A DNA stretch of 64,000 nucleotides. Source: Runella sp. CRIBMP (lineage in GTDB: Bacteria > Bacteroidota > Bacteroidia > Cytophagales > Spirosomataceae). Location of the stretch: positions 62,001 through 126,000 of the forward strand of contig NZ_JAAAKZ010000015.1 in NCBI RefSeq assembly GCF_009905605.1, given 5' to 3'. A model generated the notes under the pieces. It was not told where the DNA came from and did no database searches. It saw nothing but the letters and a program-made list of their open reading frames with translations. The position numbers and the translations under genes were made by a program. Shown one piece after another: positions 43,001-52,300 of this stretch (its first letter is position 1; every line of letters starts with the position of its first letter).

Positions 43001-43545
43001 TGCGTCTGAATACGTAAACCTGGCTGTGTGCCGATTTGTAGGAAATAAAAAGTAGTATCAGAGTAGGTATTCAGTTGATGATAAAAACGTTTTTGGGTAG
43101 AATCATAGTTAATTTCATGCGGGCTTTTGCCAAAAAAAATCAGCACATCCTCCTCATCAAAACGGCCATCATTTTCTCCTTTTATCAACACCGCATTCTC
43201 AATCAAATCAGTCGCCCTCAAGGCCTTATTTAACTGCGGAAGCATTGCTCCTCCGTTGCCAAACAGACGAATATGTTTGGGATTTACATCCGTTGGGTTA
43301 ACACCCATTTTTCGTAAAAACGCGGCATCAATCTTGTACACTCCCGTTTGGGTAACTCCCATTTTAAACCAACGACCCTCGCCCAGCACAGACGTTTGGG
43401 TAAATCCTAGGGAAGAAACCTGTACGGTAAAATAAAAGACAAAATAATACGACAAAACACGAAAATAACTACGAGTAGAAAGACATGTATCTACCTTCTT
43501 TATTCTTCTTTTTTTAGCACAATTTTGTGTAGTGGTTTTCTTCAC
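40066..43545 (-). CDS. porU: Type IX secretion system sortase PorU
   Basis: 1159 residues. A gingipain-like C25 peptidase domain with the catalytic pair H677 (YTGHGG) and C711 (ATCEFGRY). The N-terminal part is LGEGRWFKMGVTQTGVYKI, and the C-terminal sorting-domain-like tail is VIAYPNPFVEQ...VPAGVYIYRM...GKLIMVK. The enzyme cleaves the C-terminal signal of type IX cargo and transfers the protein to A-LPS. Signal-like hydrophobic segment about residues 27-48 after a basic start; the start could be internal but no other ATG fits. Confidence 0.95.
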   Translation of the reverse strand: MKKTTTQNCAKKRRIKKVDTCLSTRSYFRVLSYYFVFYFTVQVSSLGFTQTSVLGEGRWFKMGVTQTGVYKIDAAFLRKMGVNPTDVNPKHIRLFGNGGAMLPQLNKALRATDLIENAVLIKGENDGRFDEEDVLIFFGKSPHEINYDSTQKRFYHQLNTYSDTTFYFLQIGTQPGLRIQTQKSGTTGQLLTTFDEYVFLESELYNRVQSGREWWGEYFGTQTRQEFNADLRGVVPDSPLKLTAATVASAQVVTKFLFAINGQAIGEQTMGTVSAMSPTNRYDLRGQRTSQTHAGKLTINTANPARVTIVATFDKAGQSNADGYLDFIGLQVQRTLRLNEQTLVFQNLSSLTQDSVRYVIGQANAQMQLWEITDPLRPRAQAYSLNGTEATFGAAGKTLKRFVVFTENQLKPPVSFQTVQNQSIRSLSTPDMVVVTAPAWQKQAQKLADFRRQNDGLDVQVVTTVQVYNEFASGQPDPTAIRDLVRYLRDKQPEKLKYLLLFGDASYDFKNNLKAISPSELANFVPSYESRESAHPVRSFSSDDYYGFLKPDEGEWKEDFTGNHTLDIGIGRLPVKTIAEAETVVNKIMRYNAKRSKGDWRQRIAFVADDGDDNLHQKDADDLSKIVAELAPAYALHKVYVDAFPQFGSTIQRAPGAGQAVDRYVNEGALIVNYTGHGGISTWSDEQIVTLQNLFNWRNLDNMPLIITATCEFGRYDNPGEASGAEISVLSPRGGAIAMLTTSRPVYANTNFLVNAAFYRAVFEPQNGKMPRLGDVIRMTKNKSVYDVLNRNFTLLGDPSLQLNYGDYEVSITANDTLKAGQLAQLSGEIQQDGTTVTDFTGTAIVSVYDKESQLLTLGDKARGEAPNIIAANPKMQYGLYDKKLFEGKVSVKAGKFNVQFIVPKNIGSSFGNGKIEVYAVKADSLRDAIGGTKRVMVGGSGPLQNDTKPPQMQLYLNDELFVDGSQVEDSPLFVAKLSDENGLNFARNMTLTLNDTLSIAVNDYFLAEKDDYRSGRILFPFHRLPMGEYTVKLKVEDTYNNTAEGALRFRVGEEIKLIKTVIAYPNPFVEQTKFQLELVDEGDDVEVTLQIFDLNGKMICTAAQTIYNSDKLLEVFTWNGKNQSIQNVPAGVYIYRMEVHSLTRQQTQRQSGKLIMVK

Positions 43546-43568
43546 TTTGCTCGCTCCGCTTTAAAATT

Positions 43569-44180
43569 TTATATTTTTTCGACCCATGCATGGGCTGCCA
43601 CCAAATATTTTTTTTGAGACGCTTCTTCTACACAAACGACGCGCGTACGACGTAACGTACCTCGAACAAAAACTTTTTGATTCAAGCGAAAAAGCTGCCC
43701 TTCTGACACTTGACTGACCATGACCATATCGGTTTGTGGGGCATCAATGTTTTTAAGCGCTTGCATTAAGGGCAAGTGCGTTCCAGTAGAAGCGGTGGGG
43801 TTTTGGGCATACTTCAGGAGCGGCGTCAAGACCGAAAGTGGGAAATTATTTTCGTTCATTACGGGAATAAGTAATCCAGAAAAATGATTTTTCCACGCTT
43901 TTCCGTGCGGTGGCTGACGGCGTTTATATTTACGATACACCTCCAAATGCGCCACTTCGTGCAAATACGTAATTAAGAAATTATATGGGTTCAAATTCAC
44001 GTTGACCGTAATTCGCTCACGGTAGCCCAGCTGCGCCCTAAAATCTCCCAGACGTGTTCTTCTAGGCTTAGAGGCCACAAAATCGAACTGATATCGTTCC
44101 CATAAACCATAACAATAGGAAACCGCGGCCGCGGGTACATGTTTCTCCAAAATCTTCCGCATTGCTATTTTTGCTTCCAC
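43569..44180 (-). CDS. SprT-like zinc metalloprotease domain protein
   Basis: 203 residues. HExxH motif at H74-E75-H78 (TYLHEVAHLE) and a third ligand candidate in PHGKAWK (His near 92) are present. The C-terminal part lacks the usual zinc ribbon but has a small beta domain (FVRGTLRRTRVVCVEE). Relatives act on DNA-protein crosslinks or as regulatory metalloproteases; the role here is unknown. It is directly upstream of porU with 23 bases between, probably one operon. Confidence 0.85.
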   Translation of the reverse strand: MEAKIAMRKILEKHVPAAAVSYCYGLWERYQFDFVASKPRRTRLGDFRAQLGYRERITVNVNLNPYNFLITYLHEVAHLEVYRKYKRRQPPHGKAWKNHFSGLLIPVMNENNFPLSVLTPLLKYAQNPTASTGTHLPLMQALKNIDAPQTDMVMVSQVSEGQLFRLNQKVFVRGTLRRTRVVCVEEASQKKYLVAAHAWVEKI

Positions 44181-44605
44181 CGCTATTCAATAATTAATAC
44201 TGCAACAAAAGTAAACACCCTTTTAAGAAAAAAAAACATATCCATATCAGTTAAAACAAACACTTTATCTACTGATTCGTTTCAATAAATGCACAACAGA
44301 GGCGGTATTTGGGGCAAATATTCAACAACAATATATCTTTATTTGCATCTCAAAAAAGGGAAGAAAATGGCGATAAAATGAAATTAAAATTAGATTAAAA
44401 TTCAAAAGAGATATGTTAATGGGTTCTATGACTTTTTCCATTCACAGGTTCCTAAAATATGCTTTTAAGGGGGGAATTTTTAATTTTCACCCAAGAACAA
44501 ACTATATCTATTTTATTTTATCTACCATATTTTTTCAAAAAATATACAACAAATTCTTAATTGCTTGTATGTTTGTATACTTTTAACACTAAAATATATT
44601 TTTTC
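44181..44605. other. AT-rich 425-bp gene-free region
   Basis: No gene seen. It is the divergent control region of the SprT gene and the AT-hook gene. A -7-like TATGTTTG lies at 44568-44575, 30 bases before the ATG of the next gene, with no clear -33 partner. Confidence 0.5.
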
Positions 44606-45079
44606 ATGAAACTCACATCACTCAAATTTTTTTCACCAAAAGAAAACAGTAAACCCGTTGTTGAAAAAAAAGTAAGTAAACCTACAATTCTTAAAGGGTA
44701 CATTTCTCCAGCGGGGAAACTCGTTTTTCCTGATAAGACCGTTGATAAATTAGGATTTGACCCATCAAATACGCATTTCAAGATTGGATCGCAAGCTGGA
44801 AAACGCAAATTATCATCCCTTTATTTAGTACCTGCCTCTTCTGATGAGTCGGATGTATTCCAGATGACCAAAGCGGCAAAAAGTTATAGTATTCCTTTGG
44901 GCGTTATTTTAAAATCAGGTGGTGTTGATTATGCAACTACTAAACACAGTTTCATTATCAATTCATTTGAATACGAAGGTGTAACGGCTTATGAATTACA
45001 ATTGGTCAAAGAATCAGCCGACAAACCAGCTTATACTGGAAAACCACGTGGACGTAAACGCAAAGACGCTCAACAATAA
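44606..45079 (+). CDS. Small basic protein with AT-hook-like C-terminus
   Basis: 157 residues from ATG 44606, preferred over an in-frame TTG at 44561. The middle has TILKGYISPAGKLVFPDKTVDKLGFDP, KRKLSSLYLVPA and a beta-rich second half. The tail GKPRGRKRKDAQQ matches the RGR core of AT-hook DNA-binding motifs. This suggests a DNA-binding, possibly nucleoid-associated or regulatory role. Family not recognised. It stands alone with a -7 element upstream and a strong terminator after it. Confidence 0.65.
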   Translation: MKLTSLKFFSPKENSKPVVEKKVSKPTILKGYISPAGKLVFPDKTVDKLGFDPSNTHFKIGSQAGKRKLSSLYLVPASSDESDVFQMTKAAKSYSIPLGVILKSGGVDYATTKHSFIINSFEYEGVTAYELQLVKESADKPAYTGKPRGRKRKDAQQ

Positions 45080-45106
45080 ATTAAACGACTCCGTTTTTGT
45101 TTCTAT

Positions 45107-45158
45107 AGCCTCCGAATCAATAATCTATATTTTATTGATTCGGAGGCTGTTGTTTTTT
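45107..45158 (+). terminator. Terminator of the AT-hook gene
   Basis: 17-base arms 45107-45123 and 45132-45148 (AGCCTCCGAATCAATAA and its complement) with an 8-base loop and then a T-run. Confidence 0.9.
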
Positions 45159-45245
45159 GCTCCTCCTCCTTTTGCAGATGAGTTACTTTATCAACGTTGC
45201 TTTATAAAACAAAATTTTGCTTTTGTCTTCTATTTTTGAAACTCT

Positions 45246-45359
45246 ATGCCATTGAATCCCCAACTGTTCCCTCTGGAAGTGGCTGAATTTCAATCATTTT
45301 GCACAGATATAGGTAATTCTGATAATTTGTTGGCTAAACTGACAACAATCAAAGACTAA
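45246..45359 (+). CDS. Possible 37-codon ORF upstream of clpP
   Basis: ATG 45246 to TAA 45359 encodes MPLNPQLFPLEVAEFQSFC and an acidic to neutral remainder. A TATTTTTG (45231-45238) lies eight bases before the ATG; a transcript starting there would be nearly leaderless. Could be a small protein, a leader peptide of clpP, or chance. The codon use is unremarkable. Confidence 0.3.
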   Translation: MPLNPQLFPLEVAEFQSFCTDIGNSDNLLAKLTTIKD

Positions 45360-45490
45360 ATTCTGCATTTTTGTCCGTCGAACCAAGTGACCATTTTTTA
45401 GTGTTCATTAGAGTATCGCTCATGTATCAAAGACGAACTTAACAATAATCATTAACCATTAACTGTGCCGAAGCACATAAATCAGTAACC

Positions 45491-46165
45491 ATGAATCACG
45501 GACAAGAGTTTAGAAAGTACGCAGTTAAACATTTGGGTATGAGTGGCCTTACAGTAGATGGCTACGTAAATCATACCGTTGAAAACATGACGCGCGCCAT
45601 CATCGAAGAGCGCCCGATGAACTTCCGTGAGGTCGATGTTTTTTCTCGCCTCATGGCCGACCGTATTATCTTTTTTGGAATGCCCGTTGACGATCAAATC
45701 GCCAACATTGTGGTAGCTCAATTATTATTTTTGGAATCTGCCGACCCTAAAAAAGACATTTTGATGTACATCAACAGCCCAGGCGGGTCGGTGTACGCAG
45801 GGATGGGGATTTATGACACCATGCAGTACGTTCGTCCAGATGTAGCCACGGTTTGTACCAGCTTGGCGGCTTCGATGGGTGCGGTATTGTTGGCAGGCGG
45901 TGCAGCTGGCAAGCGTGCGGCGCTTCCCCACGCCCGTATCATGATTCACCAACCTTCTGGGGGTGCTCAGGGTCAATCCGTTGACATCGAAATCACGGCA
46001 CGTGAAATCGTAAAATTACGAGAAGAGCTTTACGAAATCCTGGCCAATCACACGGGTCAAACCATTCAGCAAATCGAGGCAGATTCTGACCGCGACAAAT
46101 GGATGCGGGCCTTCGAAGCCAAAGAATATGGCTTAATCGACGAGGTACTGACGAGAGAAAAGTAG
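45491..46165 (+). CDS. clpP: ATP-dependent Clp protease proteolytic subunit
   Basis: 224 residues. Catalytic triad S128 (SLAASMGA), H153 (MIHQPSGG) and D202 (SDRDKW) in the same spacing as E. coli Clp[19 protein letters not shown] is also present. It forms the barrel that degrades proteins fed by ClpX or ClpA. The N-terminus is about 25 residues longer than mature E. coli ClpP, as usual for a processed propeptide. No clpX next to it. Confidence 0.97.
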   Translation: MNHGQEFRKYAVKHLGMSGLTVDGYVNHTVENMTRAIIEERPMNFREVDVFSRLMADRIIFFGMPVDDQIANIVVAQLLFLESADPKKDILMYINSPGGSVYAGMGIYDTMQYVRPDVATVCTSLAASMGAVLLAGGAAGKRAALPHARIMIHQPSGGAQGQSVDIEITAREIVKLREELYEILANHTGQTIQQIEADSDRDKWMRAFEAKEYGLIDEVLTREK

Positions 46166-46202
46166 TGAACGGAAAACCGTTTAATTACCCATTAAAATAA
46201 CG

Positions 46203-46241
46203 AGGCGTCTGACTGTTTAAAACCGTCAGACGCCTTTTTTT
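46203..46241 (+). terminator. Terminator of clpP
   Basis: 11-base arms AGGCGTCTGAC (46203-46213) and GTCAGACGCCT (46225-46235) with an 11-base loop, then seven T. Confidence 0.9.
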
Positions 46242-46274
46242 GCTTCTTACTCCCCACTTCTCACTCCTGACACC

Positions 46275-46282
46275 TACCTTTG
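46275..46282 (+). promoter_or_regulatory. Putative -7 element (TACCTTTG)
   Basis: TAnnTTTG match just 5 bases before the ATG at 46287, which would give a leaderless message. No -33 TTTG at a good distance. Confidence 0.3.
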
Positions 46283-46286
46283 TGTC

Positions 46287-47870
46287 ATGCATCAGAATTA
46301 CCATTTTTTACGGCACTTGACCGAAGCCCTTCGTCAGGAGGCTACGGGTTTGAAGTTTATGGAATGTTTTAGTCAGGAAAAAGATGAGTTGGTCATCATT
46401 CTGGCACACGCTCGTGGCAAAAACAATTACTATCGTCCTTTTTTCATTCGCGCCACGCTCCGCCCCGATTTCGCCTGCCTTAACTTTCCCGAAGACTTCA
46501 ACCGCGCTCGTCAAAATAGCGCCGATTTATTCGAAAATCTGTATGATTTAGCCGTTATTGATGTGCGCCAGTTCAAGAATGAGCGGGCCTTTGGGTTGGT
46601 TTTGGAGAATAATTATACTGTAGTTTTTAAATTATTCGGCAATCGTTCCAATGCCGTAGTGTTTCAGGGGGATGATGTAATTGATTTATTTCACAACCGG
46701 CTCGTTTCCGACAATAACCTGCATTTATCAGAACTTGACCGCGAAATCGACCAGACCTGGGAGGCCTACCAAGCCGCAAATTATGACCACCGCAAAGTGT
46801 TTCCTACGTTTGGCAAAGAAATCAATGCGTATTTAGCAGAACAGTTCGACGCTATACCTGCCCCATCAGGCTATTCTCCCGAGCAACGTTGGCAAATCAT
46901 TCAGGAAACATTAAATTTCCTCTCCCGCCCTGCGTTTAAAATCAGCCTGTGGCATCATCAGCCCACGCTTACGCTCGTTGCGCTAGGCGAGGTAATGCGC
47001 GAACACACCAGTGCCATTGCGGCAGTCAATGATTTTTACACTACTTACAACCGCGTTGGGGTCATTGCCAAAGAAAAAGGGGACGCGCTCAAAATTTTGC
47101 AAAAACGTATTCAGCGAACCGAACATTATCTCGAAGAAGCTTTTCAGAAATTATTGGGCATTGACGGCGAGGTGAAAAACGAAGAAATCGGGCACATTTT
47201 GATGGCCAATCTTCACCAAATTCCGGAGCGAGCCGAGCGCGTGACACTGTTTGATTTTTACCGAAATCAAGACATAGAAATTAAATTAAAACCCGACCTG
47301 ACGCCCCAACGAAACGCAGAAACGTATTATCGAAAATCCAAAAACGAGCGCATTGAAATCGAAAAATTGCAGGAAAATATTGCCCTCCGGGAAGGCGAAT
47401 TAGAAGAACTCAAAAATCATGTCAGCACCATTGAGGAATTTGAATCACTCAAACTATTGCGCAAGTATTTAAAAGCCAATAACCTCCTGAGCGACGCTCC
47501 CATTCTATCACCTACGCAACTCTTTAAACATACCGAGTTTGAAGGCTACGTAATTTTGATTGGCAAAAACGCCAAAAACAATGACTTACTGACCAAAAAA
47601 TACGCCTACAAAGAAGACCTATGGCTCCACGCCCGCGACGTGGCAGGCTCGCACGTGGTGGTGAAATACAAAGCGGGTAAAAAATTTCCCAACAGCGTCA
47701 TTGAGCGAGCGGCACAAATAGCGGCCTGGTATTCCAAACGCCGCAACGAGACACTTTGCCCGGTCATTGTGACCCCCAAAAAGTATGTACGCAAACCCAA
47801 AGGCCTGCCCGAAGGCGAAGTGATTCTGGACAAAGAAGAGGTAGTAATGATTGAACCTAAAGGGATGTAG
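46287..47870 (+). CDS. rqcH: NFACT/RqcH-type ribosome-associated quality control protein
   Basis: 527 residues with an N-terminal NFACT-N region, a central coiled-coil (about 250-400: NAETYYRKSKNERIEIEKLQ) and a C-terminal NFACT-R domain (KEDLWLHARDVAGSHVVVK, then SKRRNETLCPVIVTPKKYVRKPKGLPEG). In B. subtilis the family binds obstructed 50S subunits and directs alanine tailing. It starts with MHQNYHFLRHLTEAL, typical of this family in Bacteroidota. The family label is well supported; the tailing activity is inferred. Confidence 0.88.
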   Translation: MHQNYHFLRHLTEALRQEATGLKFMECFSQEKDELVIILAHARGKNNYYRPFFIRATLRPDFACLNFPEDFNRARQNSADLFENLYDLAVIDVRQFKNERAFGLVLENNYTVVFKLFGNRSNAVVFQGDDVIDLFHNRLVSDNNLHLSELDREIDQTWEAYQAANYDHRKVFPTFGKEINAYLAEQFDAIPAPSGYSPEQRWQIIQETLNFLSRPAFKISLWHHQPTLTLVALGEVMREHTSAIAAVNDFYTTYNRVGVIAKEKGDALKILQKRIQRTEHYLEEAFQKLLGIDGEVKNEEIGHILMANLHQIPERAERVTLFDFYRNQDIEIKLKPDLTPQRNAETYYRKSKNERIEIEKLQENIALREGELEELKNHVSTIEEFESLKLLRKYLKANNLLSDAPILSPTQLFKHTEFEGYVILIGKNAKNNDLLTKKYAYKEDLWLHARDVAGSHVVVKYKAGKKFPNSVIERAAQIAAWYSKRRNETLCPVIVTPKKYVRKPKGLPEGEVILDKEEVVMIEPKGM

Positions 47871-47881
47871 TTCGCAGTCAT

Positions 47882-49033
47882 TTACTTTCTTAGAGATGAT
47901 TGACGGATAATGAGTTCTCCGTTCATTTTCTGTAACATAGGTTGAAAAGTGTCTTTATGAATAATATTATCAACTAACATTTTGGCCGCAATTGCGCCCA
48001 TCTGAAAGGAAGAATGATGAAAAACCGTCAAGGAAGGCTCAATCAGTGAGGCAATGAGTTCATCCCCAAAACCCACGATTGCAATCTCAGACGGAATTTT
48101 AATTTTACGTTTTTTTAGTTCCACTATCATATCAATGGCATTGGCATAATGAACTGCCAAAATACCATCGGGTTTTTGGGGTAGGTTCAACCAGCCATCC
48201 AAGGCAAGCAATGATTCGCCTTTAATGAAGTTAGTGTGGTAGATTAATTCTTCTCTCAATGGAATATCGTACTTAGCCAGCGCGGCCTTGTAACCATTTA
48301 AACGAGAAATACTGATCAGCAACTCACGAGGACCCGCACACACTGCAATACGCTTACATCCCTGTAAAATAAGGTGCTCGGTCAGCACAAAACTCCCTTC
48401 AAAATCCTCCTGAACTACCTTTGCGGTTTCAACTTCGTTGCACACCCGGTCGAAGTGAACAATAGGAAGTCCACGTCTCAATTGTAACTTGATGTGGTCA
48501 AAGGAAGTCGTTTCTTTAGAATGACTTATCAGCAGTCCATCCACTCGGCTTGCTACCAAGGCTTGCACGTTGAGGGTTTCGGTAGAGTGAGATTCATTAG
48601 ACTGACAGATCATTACCCGGTATCCTGCTTCGGTCGCTACTTTTTGAATACCTGCTAGTACTCCCGCAAAAAAAGGACGTTCAATATTAGGAATTACGAC
48701 CCCTATGGTGTGCGTTTCGCCCCGGTTGAGGCTTTGCGCCAACAAATTGGGTCGATAATCCATCTCGGTAGCTACCCGGATTATCTCCTGGCGCGTCATT
48801 GGATTGATGTCAGAACGGCCATTCAACGCCCGCGATACCGTAGAAGGAGAGATACCGAGCGATTTTGCAATATCAACAATCGTGATTTGCCGAGCAGTTT
48901 TATTGATTTCTTTTTGGGGTAAATTAATTGTAAAATGTACTTCACACGCCTTACAAAAGAGCCGTTGTTTGCCCCGTATAAAACCCGATTTTACGATATT
49001 TTCTACGCTCCCACATTTGGTACAGGCTATCAT
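47882..49033 (-). CDS. LacI-family regulator with N-terminal InsA-like zinc ribbon
   Basis: 383 residues. Residues 1-35 form a CxxC-x19-CxxC zinc ribbon (C4, C7, C27, C30) of the kind at the start of IS1 InsA proteins (IACTKCGSVENIVKSG, RLFCKACEVHFT). A complete LacI unit follows: helix-turn-helix at about 51-75 (ITIVDIAKSLGISPSTVSRALNG) and a periplasmic-binding-protein-like effector domain from about 110 (TIGVVIPNIERPFFAGVLAG). It faces away from the SusC/SusD locus with LacI-type operators in between. It therefore probably represses or activates that locus in response to a sugar, perhaps a uronate. Confidence 0.85.
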   Translation of the reverse strand: MIACTKCGSVENIVKSGFIRGKQRLFCKACEVHFTINLPQKEINKTARQITIVDIAKSLGISPSTVSRALNGRSDINPMTRQEIIRVATEMDYRPNLLAQSLNRGETHTIGVVIPNIERPFFAGVLAGIQKVATEAGYRVMICQSNESHSTETLNVQALVASRVDGLLISHSKETTSFDHIKLQLRRGLPIVHFDRVCNEVETAKVVQEDFEGSFVLTEHLILQGCKRIAVCAGPRELLISISRLNGYKAALAKYDIPLREELIYHTNFIKGESLLALDGWLNLPQKPDGILAVHYANAIDMIVELKKRKIKIPSEIAIVGFGDELIASLIEPSLTVFHHSSFQMGAIAAKMLVDNIIHKDTFQPMLQKMNGELIIRQSSLRK

Positions 49034-49146
49034 CTTTTATTAGATTTTATCAAGATTTGATCTGATAGATTGGCGCTTTATCTACTAGTTGTCTTGGTAT
49101 ATTTTTAATACAAATATATATGATAAAAATAAGTTATCAATAACTA

Positions 49147-49173
49147 CCGAAAACGTTTCCGAAAACGAAACCG
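49147..49173. promoter_or_regulatory. LacI-type operators in the regulator-susC intergenic region
   Basis: CCGAAAACGTTTCCG (49147-49161) is a near-palindrome around a central CG, and CCGAAAACGAAACCG (49159-49173) overlaps it. They lie between the divergent regulator and susC genes. Confidence 0.6.
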
Positions 49174-49212
49174 ATAGAAATTAATCGTAAAACATCAAAA
49201 AAAAGCCAAAAA

Positions 49213-49220
49213 TATCTTTG
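49213..49220 (+). promoter_or_regulatory. Putative susC promoter -7 element (TATCTTTG)
   Basis: TAnnTTTG match 40 bases after the LacI-type operators. The leader would be about 130 bases to the susC ATG. No clean TTTG at -33. Confidence 0.45.
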
Positions 49221-49358
49221 CAAAATTCAAAACAAAGAATATCATTGAAGTAAATTCATCATGCAGTACCATCTATCCCAAATTCTCAAGCAAACTTACC
49301 CTAAACCAAAAATTGCATTTTTTCTTTATTTATCTACTTTCTTAACCACAACCTTTTT

Positions 49359-52300
49359 ATGAACCCAAAACTACTATTTCCGAAACTGCTTTTTGGTACG
49401 TTAATTGTGCTGCAAAGCATGCAAACATTTGCCCAAAACATTACGGTACGAGGCAAGGTAACGGGCGACGATGGCGCGGGTATGCCAGGCGTATCAGTAC
49501 TATTGAAAGGAACTACGATAGGAACCAACACCGATGAAAAAGGGACTTTCAGCATCAGCAACGTGTCTGCAAAGGGGACATTGGTTTTTTCTTCGATTGG
49601 TTTCATAACCAAAGAAGCTCCTATTGGCAACCGTTCGACCATCAATGTAAGTCTTACTGAAGACACTAAAGCCCTTTCCGAAGTAGTGGTAGTAGGATAT
49701 GGTACCGTTAAAAAAAGTGACTTGACAGGGGCCGTGGCTTCAATCAAAGCAACACAACTCGAAAATGAAAACCCTCGTACTATCCAAGATATGCTTCGCG
49801 GCAATGCCGCAGGCTTGGATGTAAGCCTCAACACCTCAGCCAAAGGAGGGGGTGATTTCTTAGTACGCGGGCGGGCTTCGCTCAATGCTTCTACCGCACC
49901 ATTGATTGTGGTGGACGGGGTAATTTATCCTGGTCAGTTGAGCGACATCAACCCCAACGACATCGCAACCGTGGACATTCTAAAAGACGCCAGCTCGGCC
50001 GCGGTATTTGGGGCTCGTTCGGCCAATGGGGTCATTCTATTGACCACCAAAAAAGGAAAATCAGGAAAACCCTTGGTAACATTCAATGTCAATTTTGGTA
50101 AAAATAACATTGGCAAATCCCTGCCTTTACTATCGCCACAGGAGTTTCTGGACTGGCGTAACGACGTACTTTGGAGCATGAACGGCCACGACCCTGCCCG
50201 TCAGTATATGTTTACCGACCCTCGAAAGCTACCTTCTACCATTAGTGTGCCACAGTGGATGGCCTTAGGCAACTCTCAAGGTGACCCCGTAGATGTTTGG
50301 TTGAGCCGACTCAGAATGACCGCCGTTGAAATCAAAAATTACAAAGAAGGGCGTACTCTTGACTGGGAAAAAGAACTCTACAATTTCAACTCCCTTCAAC
50401 AAGACCACACTGCCAGTGTATCGGGAAGCACCGACAACACCAACTACTACGTCTCGTTGGGCTATCTAACCAACCAAGGATTAACCAAAGGTGACTATTT
50501 TTCCACTATCAGGGGGCGAGTAAATATAGAAACCAAAGTAACAAAATTTTTGACGATGGGTACCAACTTACAGTTTGCCGACCGCGACGAAAGCTCCATC
50601 CCGATTAATTTGAACAACATGATCCAAACAACACCATACGGGCAGCTTTATCAAGACGACGGTGTAACCTTACGCCAAAGCACCAACGACGACGTGGGTA
50701 ACAACACCAACCCTTACTTAGACCAATATTACAATACTCGCCTTCGCAAATTCACCAATATGTTTGGGTCAATTTATGTAAAGGGAGACATTGGATATGG
50801 TTTTTCTTACCAAATCAATTACACTCCTCGTTTTGAGTTCTACACAGGTTTTGACCACGTTTCCTCACAAAAACCAGGTGTAACCACCCGCAACGGTATC
50901 ACAAGCCGAGTCAACGAAAAAACATATCAGTGGCAGATTGATAACATTTTGAAATGGAACAAATCGTTTGGTCAACACAATTTTGACGTTACGTTCTTGG
51001 CCAACGCTGAAAAATACCAAATTTGGAACACTACCGTCAATGCCGAAAATTACTCACCAAGCGACAACCTCACGTATCACAATTTAGCCGCTGCCACGCT
51101 GTATCCAAGTATTTCGAGCAACGACCAGTACCAAACGGGCGATGCGCTCATGGGGCGTATCAACTACAATTTCAATCAGCGCTACTACCTTACTGTAACT
51201 GCTCGCCGCGATGGTTTCTCGGCATTTGGACAAGGCAACCCAAGAGCGACGTTCCCCTCAGTGGCTTTGGGATGGGTACTTACAGAGGAGAATTTTGCGA
51301 AAGGCCTCAGTAGATGGCTAGATTATGGCAAAATTCGCTTGTCGTATGGTGAAAACGGTAACCGGGAGATTGGACGCTACGCCGCCCTATCGGCACTGAC
51401 TTCGAGCGTCTATTCCTACACCAACCCAGGTGGCACCACTTTTAACGTGGGCGCCGTTCGCACCGCCAATATGAGCAACCCCAACCTACGCTGGGAACGC
51501 AATAGCTCCATCAACGTAGGAATTGACTTTGGCTTCTTAAACAGCAAAATTACGGGCTCACTCGACTACTACGACCGCAAAACGGTTGATTTATTAATGA
51601 ACCGCTCTTTGCCCAACATCACGGGTTTTGCCAGTGTAGTAGCTAACTTAGGTCAGGTCAGTAACAACGGTATGGAGCTTACCCTCAACACCGAAAACCT
51701 GAAAAAGACAAATTTTGTGTGGAGAAGCAATTTTGCATTCTGGACTAACCAAAATAAAATCTTGAAATTGTACGGCCCAGTACCCGTCACTGATGCCGCT
51801 GGCAACACGACCATGGTAGACCAAGATGACCGTGCCAATGGTTGGTTTATCGGAAAACCCGTCAACCAAATATGGGATTACAAAGTATTGGGCGTTTGGC
51901 AGGAATCTGAGAGAGATTTGGCAAAATCCTACGGTTTTACCCCTGGCGACTTTAAGCTGGAAGACCTCAATGGCGACGGTAAATATACCATTGACGACCG
52001 TCAGTTCCTTGGTCACCAAAACCCCAAATTCTCCTTCAATTTCCGTAATGAATTCAGACTGTACAAAAACTTTGATTTCTCTTTTGCGATTTATGGACGA
52101 ATAGGACAAAATACCGAGTTCAACGAAGCCAAAAATGTGGACAGATTCTACGACCGTTCACAGTTTTATAAGCGCCCTTACTGGACCCCCGAAAACCCAA
52201 TCAACGATTACGCCAAGATGATGTCAGCGGCTGGTGGCTCAGTAGCATATAACGTATGGCGCAAGTCATCGTTTGTTCGCCTCAACAACATTAGTATTGC

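Noticed and set aside
45246-45359. Trigger factor remnant upstream of clpP
   Set aside because: The 37-residue frame shows no similarity to trigger factor text that I recognise.
47882-49033. InsA-like zinc ribbon considered as an insertion-sequence remnant
   Set aside because: It is in frame with a full-length LacI protein, and no inverted repeats or InsB-like frame lie nearby.
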